Shown: one piece after another, positions 46,374 to 56,703 of the stretch
Numbering within the stretch: position 1 is the stretch's first letter
How the letters are laid out: every line of letters begins with the position of its first letter
Source of the DNA: Hygrophila difformis
Taxonomy: Eukaryota > Streptophyta > Magnoliopsida > Lamiales > Acanthaceae
Assembly (NCBI GenBank): GCA_030278955.1
Contig: JAOANR010000003.1
Span: 62,324,195 to 62,388,194 of the forward strand
Direction of reading: 5' to 3'
Length of the DNA stretch: 64,000 nucleotides
Program-made: the position numbers and the translations under genes
The notes under the pieces: generated by a model
What the model was told of the DNA's origin: nothing
What the model saw: only the letters and a program-made list of their open reading frames with translations
Database searches by the model: none

Positions 46374-49262
46374 CTATCTGACTTGAACGATTCCCGCACT
46401 GACTAGTTTCTGTATTTTGTTCATCACTTGTGGGTTCTTCATGTGATCCTGCGCAGCTTTTGGGTTCTCCTGCAAATCAACCAGGACCTATATACAAGCA
46501 GCAAGTTACTGGATCTGTTAGCAACCTTTTATATTGGCGGTGGCCTCAGTTTAGTTGATGTAACTCCTTTATAATTACCTGTCTCATTACTGGATCTGTT
46601 AGGATGTTTTGAATCTCCGGGTCCTGCATTCCTTTAGCCTAAACACAGGGATTCAAGTTAAGCATCACTGTTGATATCAAGCTTGAATCAACAAAGAATC
46701 ACTTAAAAGCAGATAAATAGCAAACCTGTCTCTCCTTAAGTTCCTCTGGTGTAAAATCCCCACGATTAGCTTTGTTTATCTGCTGCATGCAACTGCAGAT
46801 ATGCAGCAAGTTGTTGGTACGAGTGCCCAGTTCAACAATACCCAAACAGACACAAAACATAAAGAAGTGAAAACATGATAAACATTCTACCTCCTTACAC
46901 CATCTAGCAACTCTTGGTTCTGAGGATCATGCTTCAAGCCTTCCTGGTATGTCTCCAATGCTTTGTCATACTCCTTCATGAAATATTGGATAGCACCCTT
47001 TCTGGTGTAGCCCTTGGTAAAGGTTGGATCGAGCTCAATACATTTTTCAGCATCTTTAAGTCCCTCGGGCATTGCCCCTAGTTTTGTATAACTTGCAGCC
47101 CTATTGCTGTATGCCTGCAAATTCATCGTTGCAAATATTGATAACAAAGAATCAAGTAACCACACATGATCTGGCATTGCAATAAAATCTGGTTTGAAAA
47201 TACCTTTGGATCCTTGGGGTTCCTCTTTATTGCTTCAGTGTAGTGCTTAACAGCTTCTGGGTACTTCTGCTCCTTGAAATACTGGTTGCCTACAAGCCAA
47301 CAGAATGCGCCAGTTATTGGCAAGTAGAGTTATGCATGAATATTTAACTTTAAACTTGCACTTGGAATAATAGAAGGAAACACTACCTTCCTCACGCTCC
47401 TCGTCAGCTATTTGTGGATTGAAGTATTCTTGTTGCTCTAGATCTTTCTTTGCTTTCTCAGCATCATTGAGCTTCTTAAGAGTATCAGGGTTGCGATGCT
47501 CAGTTAGGGCTTTCTGGAAAGTTTCAATGGCAGTTTCATAATCCTTTGAACACTTAGCCATCTTAACTAATGCAGTCCCCTTTCTTGTCAAAGCCCTAGC
47601 TATCATCTTGAAATCTGATCTCAATTCCCTGCCTCTTTCAACAGCTTTCTCACAATCCTTAATGCATTCCTCATACTGAAAACATGACATTGATGTTAAT
47701 GGAAACACATAATATTAGTATATGAATTCAAGAACAGGGATTATAGTTATACAACTGTAACAGAAGGAAAAGCACAGCAACACATAAAACATCTGAATGA
47801 TCACCAGCAACCCAAAGTTTAACCAGATGAAATAAGCTGAGCTACACAGAGTCGCTTGTGAAATCTCATACATAAGATGAAAGGTGACGAAGCCTAACAA
47901 CACATATAAGTATATAACTATTAACTAACCAAAACAAACTGACGAAAGATAAATTATCAGTCTATCACCACCAACAATGGAGGATAATTCATTAGTATTA
48001 GACTATTACGCCATGTGCAACTGTCTGGTTTAATCAATTACCAATTATAAAGATCAGTTTGGTCTGATGAGAACTTAAACCACAACAAGCACATTAAGAT
48101 GATTTTATTGTGTACTATAAATTACTGGAATCACTAGTATCGCAATGAACTCACACTCAAACACCTAAAAAGGCGATCCAAATATTCACAAAGGTCAGCA
48201 ACAATCGGTACCAGAAGAAAAGACTTAATTTTGATACAAAGTTAATTAGAAACCAACCAAAAATTTCATAAAAAAAATAAAAAATCATGATATAGTCAAT
48301 AGCCAAATGTTACTGAAGTAAAAGGTAGTACTCGTAAGTTATACCTTGCCCATCTCCAGGTAAACAGCAGCCCGATTGGTGAGGAATGAAATATCCTCAT
48401 CATCAAGATCAATTGCCTTAGTGTAATGATCAACTGCCGTCTCAAAATTCTTCTTTTTATAAGCGGCATTTCCAGCTTCCTTCTCTTTTTGAGCTTGAGC
48501 CTTTCTATCCCTCTTCTCCTTATCTTCTTCCGCCAGCTCATCTGGCTCGGGCTCCTTTTCCGGTCTCTTTTCCTCCTTCACAGGCTCTGCCTCCGCTGCT
48601 GCCGGCCTCTTCTTATCCGAAAACCCACCATCTGCAGCAGACGACGGCACATCCACTCCTTCCTCGGCTCCCCTCGTTTGAATCTTCAAATTTAACAAGA
48701 CCCCCAGCGCCTGCATAATCCTTGCATCCTTCATATACAAGTTGAAATTACCCGGATTCTTCTGAATATCCTGCATCATTTTCACGAAATCCGGCTGCTC
48801 AAGGAGCGGTCTGGTATCAGGATCGCTCGCAAGCTTAACCCACATATCGGTCCCAAAGGCATCGCCAAAAGGATTCGGCGACGGTCCACCCCGAGCCCTA
48901 GAGTTCCGAGACAAAGCTGCCTCCGCATCGGCCAGGCCAGACTTAAGGGCCTCGTTATTGGGATCGATTTCAAGACCTTTCTTGTAGGCGGAAAGGGCGT
49001 CGCCGTAGTTATGGAGACCCAAATGCGCGGCGCCAAGCCTGGAGTAACCCTTCCCCCAATCGGACTTGAGCTCGACGGTTTTCTGAGCGTCCGAGAGAGC
49101 TTCAGAGAATTTATTCAAGGAGGCGTAGGCGGCGGAACGATTGGAGTAGAGGACGTGGTTGGTGGGGGCAAAGTGAATTGCATCGGTGAAGTGGCGGACG
49201 GCGTCGTGGAAGTTAGCGGCGGCAAAGGCGGCATTGCCTTTGGCCTTGGCTTCATCCGCCAT
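46374..49262 (-). CDS. HOP: HSP70-HSP90 organizing protein (HOP/STI1)
   Basis: Seven exons (minus strand): 49262-48345, 47675-47387, 47289-47204, 47114-46891, 46792-46726, 46638-46579, 46487-46374. They join in frame with GT-AG introns to 585 aa, close to the usual 570 or so. HOP bridges HSP70 and HSP90 during client transfer in the cytosol. Domains: TPR1 (2-110) with carboxylate-clamp residues Lys6, Asn10, Asn41, Lys71, Arg75; DP1 (about 130-195, [20 protein letters not shown]); a Lys/Glu/Pro-rich linker with [18 protein letters not shown]2A (about 256-380); TPR2B (about 400-520, [10 protein letters not shown] and [10 protein letters not shown]); and DP2 (530-585, ending [14 protein letters not shown]). 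Start: the Met of [13 protein letters not shown], as in other plant HOPs; the open frame upstream has no HOP similarity. A perfect heat-shock element lies about 305 bp upstream of the ATG. The gene looks intact. Confidence 0.95.
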
Positions 49263-50011
49263 AAGGTGTCTGAAATTAGGCAGGCACGCACGAAATTTGG
49301 TTTGGGGATTACAAGGAGGATTAATGTAGAGTAGTGTGGATGGAGTTTGTTTCTGTTGGAGTGGGGATGTGGATCGGCTATATCGGTAGATGTAGTGAAT
49401 GTGATCGTGCAGCACAGCACACCAGATAGTTCGAGGACACTCCTGAATCAAGTGTCTGAATTTGATTCGTGAGCTGTGAAGTTCTACGCACTGTACTCAA
49501 GTGTGATTCGTGAACAGAACCGTGAAGGAAGGAAGCACTAATAAGGGAAGGGAAGGCCGGAAGGGCTTCCAGAAGGTTCAGCGGAAGCTGGTGGGCCTGG
49601 GCCCTGGGCTGTGGACTACAGTAATAGTAGTAGTAGTAGTACTATTATTACAAGCAAGTACTTGTCGTATTTTGAAATCATTTCAATAATACTACTATGT
49701 GAAACTCCCATGCCTTGTGCAGTGATGCCTGCCTGCCTACCTTCAAACTCATGGAATGGAATCCATCCATACAATGAATGAAATTGAAATGTAGTAGTAG
49801 TAGTAGTATTAATATAGTTATACTAGTTGAGATAAAAATTTTGGGAATTTAAGTCCTTTAACCACCAAGGCATGATCATCAGTGACAGTGACTGTGAGTA
49901 TCTGAATCTCCTCCTCTTTGCCTTACTAATTACATCATCAACAGTACACCCAGCACTCTTCAACACTCAACAACATTTACACAAGCTAATCATCTAGTGT
50001 AATGTGTTGTA
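49263..50011 (-). promoter_or_regulatory. HOP 5' leader and promoter region
   Basis: About 750 bp separate the HOP ATG from the Copia copy 2 insertion. The proximal part (49263-49450) is probably the 5' leader. A heat-shock element occurs at 49567-49579. Farther upstream are TAG/TAC trinucleotide runs (about 49619-49650 and 49793-49810). Confidence 0.6.
49567..49579 (-). promoter_or_regulatory. Perfect trimeric heat-shock element
   Basis: TTCCAGAAGGTTC fits the HSF consensus TTCnnGAAnnTTC exactly, about 305 bp upstream of the HOP start codon. STI1/HOP genes are classic heat-induced genes, so the site is plausible. Confidence 0.75.
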
Positions 50012-50016
50012 GTAAA

Positions 50017-51025
50017 TGTTGAGTCATGTAAATTTGTAGGAAGTTCACAACCGATGATTGAACTTAGAGGATTGAACTTCTGGTTGTACTGTTTTCATTT
50101 CGGGCATCGCTATGGGAAAAAGACCGAAGTTCGAGAAGTCCCCAACGGCTCCTTTGCTGAAATGGGAGGAGGCATACTAACGTATCTTTCTTGCAGGAAA
50201 ACTCCCCTATTTCAGGAATAGAGCTGGTACTCTAAACCCTGGATTATCCCAACGGCTATTTCCCTAATTGGCAAAATTATTCAAATGTGCCTGTGGGATC
50301 CTTGGTTTAAGAGAGGGGTTTCGGCATTCTGAGAGATAGAGTTACAACGATCAGATTAAGACAAAATTACTCTCAAGAGCGTCGAGCCTCAAGTGAAAAG
50401 AAAGAGCCCTAACTGATTAAGCAGCGTTCGTGTGAATCGACTCAATCTGTAGCTGCGAGAATCAGTGTTCGACTTGGACGAGAAAGAGTGCAACTGAGTT
50501 GATCCTTTCCTGGGTGCGTTCGCAACCATTGAAGGAGGCTGTCCAAGCGACTTTGGGGAGTGTTGTTCCAATCGACTCCGTCGCTCTGTAGGAAGTGCGT
50601 TCTCTGACGTCTTCAAGGAGGACTCAAGGTGGGAAGCCTTGAGGGGTTGCAATAGGTGGAGATACCTAGTCAGAAGCTGGGAAGGTTCCTGATCAACCAA
50701 CCTATCTCCTGGAAGTCCTGAAGAGGAAGCACTGTCCGAGTTCTACTTATGTGTATGGTTGTGAACCATGGTTGAACCACATAGTAAAACTCTCTCCTGG
50801 ATTGGTATCCCCCAGATGTAGGCCGAAGGCCGAACTGGGTCAACAACCCTTGTGTCTCTAATTACTCTTTATGCTTGTTGCTTGCTTATTTTTCCGCTGT
50901 GCATGTGTTTTCTGGTCAAGCATTTTACATTGGTTGTTTGATTCTGTGTGTTCATTATGTTAGACTGAACCCTTTCATTGAACTGTGAATAAAGAGTACA
51001 TCTTGTGGTTGCTGGGAACCTAACA
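50017..51025 (+). repeat. 5' LTR of Copia copy 2
   Basis: It is 1,009 bp, from TGTTGAGTCATG to AACCTAACA. The conserved SIRE block lies at 50795-50847. Confidence 0.95.
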
Positions 51026-51027
51026 AG

Positions 51028-51039
51028 TGGTATCAGAGC
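51028..51039 (+). other. Primer-binding site of Copia copy 2
   Basis: TGGTATCAGAGC (initiator tRNA-Met type) lies 2 nt after the LTR. Confidence 0.95.
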
Positions 51040-51071
51040 TACACTCTTCCGAGAGAGATCCCTACTACAAG

Positions 51072-54000
51072 ATGAGTCAAAGGTGGAACTACATGCAACC
51101 TCCCTTGCTGGATGGTACCAACTTTGCCTTCTGGAAGAACAAGATGCGAACCTTCCTCATGTCCATTGATGACTTGGCTTGGAATGCTGTGAATGTCAAG
51201 TATGTGGTACCAACTGTGACAGCTGATGGTGTGACCAAAGAGAAGAACATCAGTGAATGGAGTGCTACTGAGAAATCCCTGTCCAACATGAACTCCAAGG
51301 CTCTGCACGCCATCTTCAGTGCAGTCACTGATGACCAATATTTTCTCATCTCCAACTGCACCACTGCCTTTGAAGCATGGGAAATATTGGTTAACTCTCA
51401 TGAAGGTTCTGCCTCTGTAAGAAAATCCAAACTCATTGTTATTGATGCTCAATTTCATAAACTTTGCATGGATGAAAACGAATCTGTCAATAGTTTCTTT
51501 AGTAGAGTACGTACCTTAACCAACCAAGCCCAACAACTTGGTAAGACCTACTCCACACAGGAGATAGTTACTAAAATTGTAGGTACTCTACCTGAGAGAT
51601 TCAATACCAAGATTGCTGCTCTGGAGCTTCAAGAAAACTTTGCTACTATAGGTGTGGATGAGTTAATGGGTATTCTGCAATCTTGGGAAATGGGCCATTG
51701 CAAGAAGTTCTCTGGGAAGTCTGTTTCCTTCAAGGCTGAGACCAAATCTCAGACTGCCCCTGCTGCTGAGGGCTCTGGCCTTACCTCTGATGATGAGGAC
51801 CTTGCCTTGCTGTCCAAACAAGTTGCTCGTATCCTCAGAAACAAGAGATCTAAGGAGTTTGGAAATCGAAGGGGTGAAAGCTCCACTAGCAGCAAGCCTG
51901 ACAAGAGGAGAAGTGACAAACATACCAAGAAACCCTCTCAAGAATCATCTGACTCAAAAGGAACTCAGTGTTTTGAATGTAAGGGGTATGGTCATGTTCG
52001 AGCTGATTGTGCCAACCTCAAGAACAAGTCCTCTGGGCATAAAAAATCCTACCATGTCACTCTCAGTGATGATGATGAATCCAACTCCAATGAGGGTGGA
52101 GATGAGGTCGGAGTAGCTTTTGTCTGTCCCTGGGATGATGCATCCGAATCTGAGTCTGAAACAGGTATTTCCTCATCCAGTGTCAATATTGTTTCCTATG
52201 ATGCTGCTGCTTCCACCTCCTACAGGGATGACAACCAAAGGATTGAAGCACTCAGCAACATGTATGACGAGTCAAATCTCAGGTTGGAACAGACACTTGA
52301 TGAACTAGAAGGTGCCCTTCTTGACCTGACCATATCCAGGCAGGAGATTGCATATCTCAACAATGAACTCGATGAGCTGGTTGCCAAGCACTATGTCCAA
52401 GGTGAGGAGGCCAGAGAATATCTGAAAGAGCTCAACAAATACAAAGATGAATACTTTGAGCAGTGGAGAGCTCTTAAGGATGCTGAACGCAGAAGAGATG
52501 AATTGGAGTATCTTGCTGCTCACTTGCAACCTGCCAACATGGAGTACTGTGTCCAGATTGATGAACTCGCAGTGGAGCTTGGTGAACATATGACAGCAAA
52601 AAGAGAGCTGACAGAGCAAGTTGCTGAGCTCACCACCCAACGGGACAATTTTCAACTCCAAGTGGTCAATCTCACTGAACAACTTACAGACCTGAAGGTT
52701 GTGAATGGAGCTCTCATTGAGCAAGTCTCCTCACTTGGTGACAACAAAGTAGAGCTTGAAGAATCTATTGCCAAACTGACTGCTCAAGTCCAAGATCTCA
52801 CCTCTAAAGTCACCAAATCTGAGGACTTAGCAAACAGGCTGAACAAAGGGAAGGACGTTCTTCAAGAAATCCTTTCTGCCTCCAAAGTCCATGGAGATAG
52901 GAGAGGAATTGGCTTTGTGAAAGAAAGCAGCTCGTCCGCTCCAAGGACCTTTGTCAAAGAAGGGAGTAGCAGTTCTGCCACCTCAGGAAAGGATTCTGAG
53001 GACTCTCCAAAACCTGATAGGAGATCCAAATCCAAGAAAATCAGAAGGAAGTTTCCTCCAGCTGTTCCTCTTGAATGTGCCTATTGCAAGTCATATGGTC
53101 ACAGAACTGAAACTTGTAGGCTACTCTCCAGAGATGCTTTTTCAGGAAGGCCAATGATCTGGCCTAGCGAAGATATCAAGAGAAAGATATCAAGGAGAGA
53201 ATGGAAAATCAAATGCAACATGCTGTGCAGCATGGCCTTCCATTCTACATCCAAGAGCGGAAAGAAGACCTGCTGGTATTTTGACAGCGGCTGTTCCAGA
53301 CACATGACTGGGAACAAGGAGCTTCTTAGTAACTATCATGAAGTTGATGGAGGATTTGTCGTTTTCGGAGATGGCAACAAAGGAAAGGTGGTTGGTCAAG
53401 GGTCTATTACCGAAGATGGATTTTTTGGCCTCAAAACTGTCTACCATGTGGAAGGTCTTTGTGCGAACCTGATAAGCATCAGTCACCTCTGTGACAACAA
53501 GTTGAAAGTCCTGTTTGATGAAGATAGCTGTATAGTGCTCGACTCAAATTACAAGTGCATCACCAAAGGTCAGAGATCCAATAATGACTGTTATATGCTC
53601 TCACAATCTTGTCTTCTTGTTGAAAGTACAGGTTCTCTTCAAACCCAACTGTGGCATGAACGACTTGGTCATCTGAACTTTAAGGACCTAATTAAACTGA
53701 GTCGTACAGGAGCTATCAAGGGTCTACCCACTCTGAGTAAACCTGAGGAAAGGATATGTGACAACTGCATGAAGAACAAGCAACATAAAGCCACTCACAA
53801 GTCCATTGATCAAAATGGGACTTCCCAATGCCTTGAATTGGTTCATATGGATCTTTTTGGACCCACTGATGTAAAAAGCTTGGGAGGTAAGAGTTATGTT
53901 CTTGTCTGTGTTGATGACTTTTCACGCTACACTTGGGTATCCTTTCTCAGGGAAAAGAGTGAAGCACTCAAAGCTTTCATCAAACTGTGCAATCAACTGT

Positions 54001-56324
54001 CAAACGAGAATGACTGCAAAATCAAGAGGATTCGAAGTGACCATGGTGGTGAATTTGAAAACCATGCCTTTGAAGAATTCTGCAGTAATGCGGGGATCAA
54101 GCACGAGTTCTCTGCACCTCAAACTCCTCAACAAAATGGTGTTGTGGAAAGAAAAAATAGGACCATTCAAGAAATGGCAAGGGTCATGCTGAATGCTAAA
54201 GGAGTTCCTCAATACTTGTGGGCTGAAGCGGTTCATACAGCTTGCCATGTCATTAACCGTGTCCATCTGAGAGCCAAAACTAAGAAGACTTCATATGAAC
54301 TCTGGACTGGTAAAAAGACCACTCTTTCATATTTTCACATTTTTGGAAACAAGTGCTTTGTTGTGAATGACAGGGAGCACGTGGGAAAATTCCAAGAGAA
54401 AAGTGAAGAAGGAGTCTTCATGGGATACTCCTCTACCAGCAAGGCCTACAGAGTCTACCTGCCCTCCTCTAGGAAAGTGATTGAGTCAGCCAACGTGGTC
54501 ATTGAAGATAAACCAAGCCTCTTGTCTGAAACCACTCCAGATATCTCTGGTCAAGAAATTATCAATCTTCAGTCAGACTCGTCTGAGTCACCTATTCCTG
54601 GAAAGGATGATCAGAGTTCAGTCCATTCTACTGAACTGAACCCCCTGCTGACCTGTCCTCCCTCTGGAAAGAAAGTTCACAAGAACCATGATGAAGTAGA
54701 CATCATTGGTGACATTAATGAAGGGAGAAGAACCAGAGCCAAGAAGAAGATTGACTACCGGGAGCTGGCAGGGCTTCATTGCTTCACTTCCAGAATCGAG
54801 CCAAAGAAAGTAGAAGAAGCTCTGTCTGATGAGCACTGGGTGTCTGCTATGCAAGAGGAGCTTCAACAATTCTCCAGGAACCATGTGTGGGATCTTGTGG
54901 AAAGGCCAGCTGATGTTAATGTGATAGGAACCAAATGGATATTTAAGAACAAATCAGATGAAAATGGTAACATCACAATAAACAAGGCGCGGCTCGTTGC
55001 TCAGGGATACACTCAAATCGAAGGAATAGACTTCAGTGAAACCTTTGCTCCAGTAGCTAGGTTGGAAGCTATCAGACTTCTGATTGCAGTGGCATGTTCT
55101 TTTGAGTTCAAACTGTATCAAATGGATGTGAAGAGTGCTTTTCTTAATGGGTATCTGAAAGAGGAAGCTTATGTTGAACAACCCAAGGGGTTTGAAGATC
55201 CACACTATCCAGATCATGTTTATAGACTCAACAAAGCTCTCTATGGTCTCAAGCAAGCCTCCAGAGCATGGTATGAAAGATTATCAAGCTATCTGTTGGA
55301 GCATGGTTATGAAAGGGGAAGTGCTGATCAGACAATGTTCATCAAGAAGGAATCTAAGGGATTTATTGTTGCTCATATCTATGTTGATGACATAGTGTTT
55401 GGATCAACATCTCACATTCTTAAGGATGAGTTTATTAAGATTATGAGCAATGAATTCGAGATGAGCCTTGTAGGGGAGCTGACCTACTTTCTTGGCCTTC
55501 AGATCACTCAAAAGAAAGAAGGAATCTTTGTCAATCAGTCCAAATATGCCAAAGAGTTGGTCAAGAAGTTTGGAATGGAGTCAAGTAAAGCGGTCAGAAC
55601 ACCCATTGGGACAAATGACAAGATCAGTCTTGATCCCACTGGTGTCAGTGTTGATTCTAAACTGTATAGAAGCATCATCGGGAGCTTACTCTATCTAGCA
55701 GCTAGCAGACCTGACATAAGTTTTGCCGTAGGAGTGTGTGCAAGATATCAAGCTAATCCAAAGGAATCCCATCTACATGCTGCCAAAAGGATTATCAAGT
55801 ACATCTCTGGAACTGCTAATCTGGGAATATGGTATTCTAAGGATTCCAGCCTTCAACTTATTGGGTACAGTGATGCTGATTGGGCTGGATGTGTAGATGA
55901 TCGCAAAAGCACTACGGGTGGTTGTTTCTATGTTGGAACAAATCTGGTAAGCTGGTACAGCAAAAAGCAGAGTTCAATCTCATTGTCCACTGCAGAGGCT
56001 GAATACCTTGCTGCGGGAAGCTGCTGCGCCCAACTCCTATGGATGAGACAGATGCTTAAGGATTATGGTGTGGAGCAGAAAGAACTGATTCTAATGTGTG
56101 ACAACATGAGTGCTATTAGCATTGCTAAGAATCCAGTACAGCATAGCCGGACGAAACACAATGATATTAGACATCATTACATCAGGGAGCTGGTTGAAGA
56201 CAAAGTGGTGTCCATTCAACACGTTGGAACTGATCTTCAACATACAGACATTTTCACCAAGGCTCTAAATAGTGATCGCTTTGAATCGCTCAGAAGAGAC
56301 CTTGGACTTTGCAACCTGATATGA
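51072..56324 (+). CDS. Copia copy 2 Gag-Pol polyprotein
   Basis: The frame encodes 1,750 aa from the ATG at 51072 ([20 protein letters not shown]). The upstream open codons read through the primer-binding site and are not coding. Order: Gag UBN2-like domain (about 10-240); zinc knuckle [14 protein letters not shown] (about 300); a long coiled coil (about 395-605) rich in Glu/Leu heptads; second knuckle [14 protein letters not shown] (about 669); protease [10 protein letters not shown] (about 737); GAG-pre-integrase [10 protein letters not shown]; integrase D (HMDLFGP), D (RSDHGGEF), E (NGVVERKN); RT with [11 protein letters not shown] and YVDD; RNase H with [21 protein letters not shown] and [13 protein letters not shown]. 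There are no stops or frameshifts and all catalytic residues are present, so this copy may be able to supply enzymes. It corresponds residue for residue to copy 1 across Pol. Confidence 0.95.
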   Translation: MSQRWNYMQPPLLDGTNFAFWKNKMRTFLMSIDDLAWNAVNVKYVVPTVTADGVTKEKNISEWSATEKSLSNMNSKALHAIFSAVTDDQYFLISNCTTAFEAWEILVNSHEGSASVRKSKLIVIDAQFHKLCMDENESVNSFFSRVRTLTNQAQQLGKTYSTQEIVTKIVGTLPERFNTKIAALELQENFATIGVDELMGILQSWEMGHCKKFSGKSVSFKAETKSQTAPAAEGSGLTSDDEDLALLSKQVARILRNKRSKEFGNRRGESSTSSKPDKRRSDKHTKKPSQESSDSKGTQCFECKGYGHVRADCANLKNKSSGHKKSYHVTLSDDDESNSNEGGDEVGVAFVCPWDDASESESETGISSSSVNIVSYDAAASTSYRDDNQRIEALSNMYDESNLRLEQTLDELEGALLDLTISRQEIAYLNNELDELVAKHYVQGEEAREYLKELNKYKDEYFEQWRALKDAERRRDELEYLAAHLQPANMEYCVQIDELAVELGEHMTAKRELTEQVAELTTQRDNFQLQVVNLTEQLTDLKVVNGALIEQVSSLGDNKVELEESIAKLTAQVQDLTSKVTKSEDLANRLNKGKDVLQEILSASKVHGDRRGIGFVKESSSSAPRTFVKEGSSSSATSGKDSEDSPKPDRRSKSKKIRRKFPPAVPLECAYCKSYGHRTETCRLLSRDAFSGRPMIWPSEDIKRKISRREWKIKCNMLCSMAFHSTSKSGKKTCWYFDSGCSRHMTGNKELLSNYHEVDGGFVVFGDGNKGKVVGQGSITEDGFFGLKTVYHVEGLCANLISISHLCDNKLKVLFDEDSCIVLDSNYKCITKGQRSNNDCYMLSQSCLLVESTGSLQTQLWHERLGHLNFKDLIKLSRTGAIKGLPTLSKPEERICDNCMKNKQHKATHKSIDQNGTSQCLELVHMDLFGPTDVKSLGGKSYVLVCVDDFSRYTWVSFLREKSEALKAFIKLCNQLSNENDCKIKRIRSDHGGEFENHAFEEFCSNAGIKHEFSAPQTPQQNGVVERKNRTIQEMARVMLNAKGVPQYLWAEAVHTACHVINRVHLRAKTKKTSYELWTGKKTTLSYFHIFGNKCFVVNDREHVGKFQEKSEEGVFMGYSSTSKAYRVYLPSSRKVIESANVVIEDKPSLLSETTPDISGQEIINLQSDSSESPIPGKDDQSSVHSTELNPLLTCPPSGKKVHKNHDEVDIIGDINEGRRTRAKKKIDYRELAGLHCFTSRIEPKKVEEALSDEHWVSAMQEELQQFSRNHVWDLVERPADVNVIGTKWIFKNKSDENGNITINKARLVAQGYTQIEGIDFSETFAPVARLEAIRLLIAVACSFEFKLYQMDVKSAFLNGYLKEEAYVEQPKGFEDPHYPDHVYRLNKALYGLKQASRAWYERLSSYLLEHGYERGSADQTMFIKKESKGFIVAHIYVDDIVFGSTSHILKDEFIKIMSNEFEMSLVGELTYFLGLQITQKKEGIFVNQSKYAKELVKKFGMESSKAVRTPIGTNDKISLDPTGVSVDSKLYRSIIGSLLYLAASRPDISFAVGVCARYQANPKESHLHAAKRIIKYISGTANLGIWYSKDSSLQLIGYSDADWAGCVDDRKSTTGGCFYVGTNLVSWYSKKQSSISLSTAEAEYLAAGSCCAQLLWMRQMLKDYGVEQKELILMCDNMSAISIAKNPVQHSRTKHNDIRHHYIRELVEDKVVSIQHVGTDLQHTDIFTKALNSDRFESLRRDLGLCNLI

Positions 56325-56703
56325 GCTATGGCACTCGGGTCTCCCCTCAGTACGCATTGGTTAAATTTCTAAACTCAACTCTTGTCCATAGATTTTATTC
56401 ACTAACACTTTGTTGGGTGCAGAAATTATGTTTTATAGGGGGAGACCATGGCCCAAAGACCGGACAAATAAGCCCATTCAAAAATTATTTGTATTGTCCG
56501 GCCCAACAGGCCCAGTGGTGTATTATGATGACTCTAGGAGTCTATGGCGGGAAGGGTCATATCAAAAAATCTTGGTTTTGATTCTCACTCTGCAATTCCT
56601 GCCACAGCACTTCAGAGAAGCTCAATCGTTTTTACTTGGTTTTCGTTCATTTTCTTCTCATAACTGTTTGTGGGTGCCTTGAGTTTTCTCTATTGCAGCT
56701 ACC
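56325..56703 (+). promoter_or_regulatory. Spacer and putative splice acceptor before the Copia copy 2 third ORF
   Basis: 379 nt, almost the same length as in copy 1, end in TTTTCTCTATTGCAG with the AG at 56697-56698, again 5 nt before the ATG. It is a probable 3' splice site for a third-ORF mRNA. Confidence 0.5.

Noticed and set aside
48426..49334. Plus-strand ORFs opposite HOP exon 1
   Set aside because: They are antisense shadows of the HOP coding exon.
51027..51071. Extended N-terminus of Copia copy 2 Gag
   Set aside because: It has no ATG and would translate the tRNA primer-binding site; the ATG at 51072 matches the start of copy 1.
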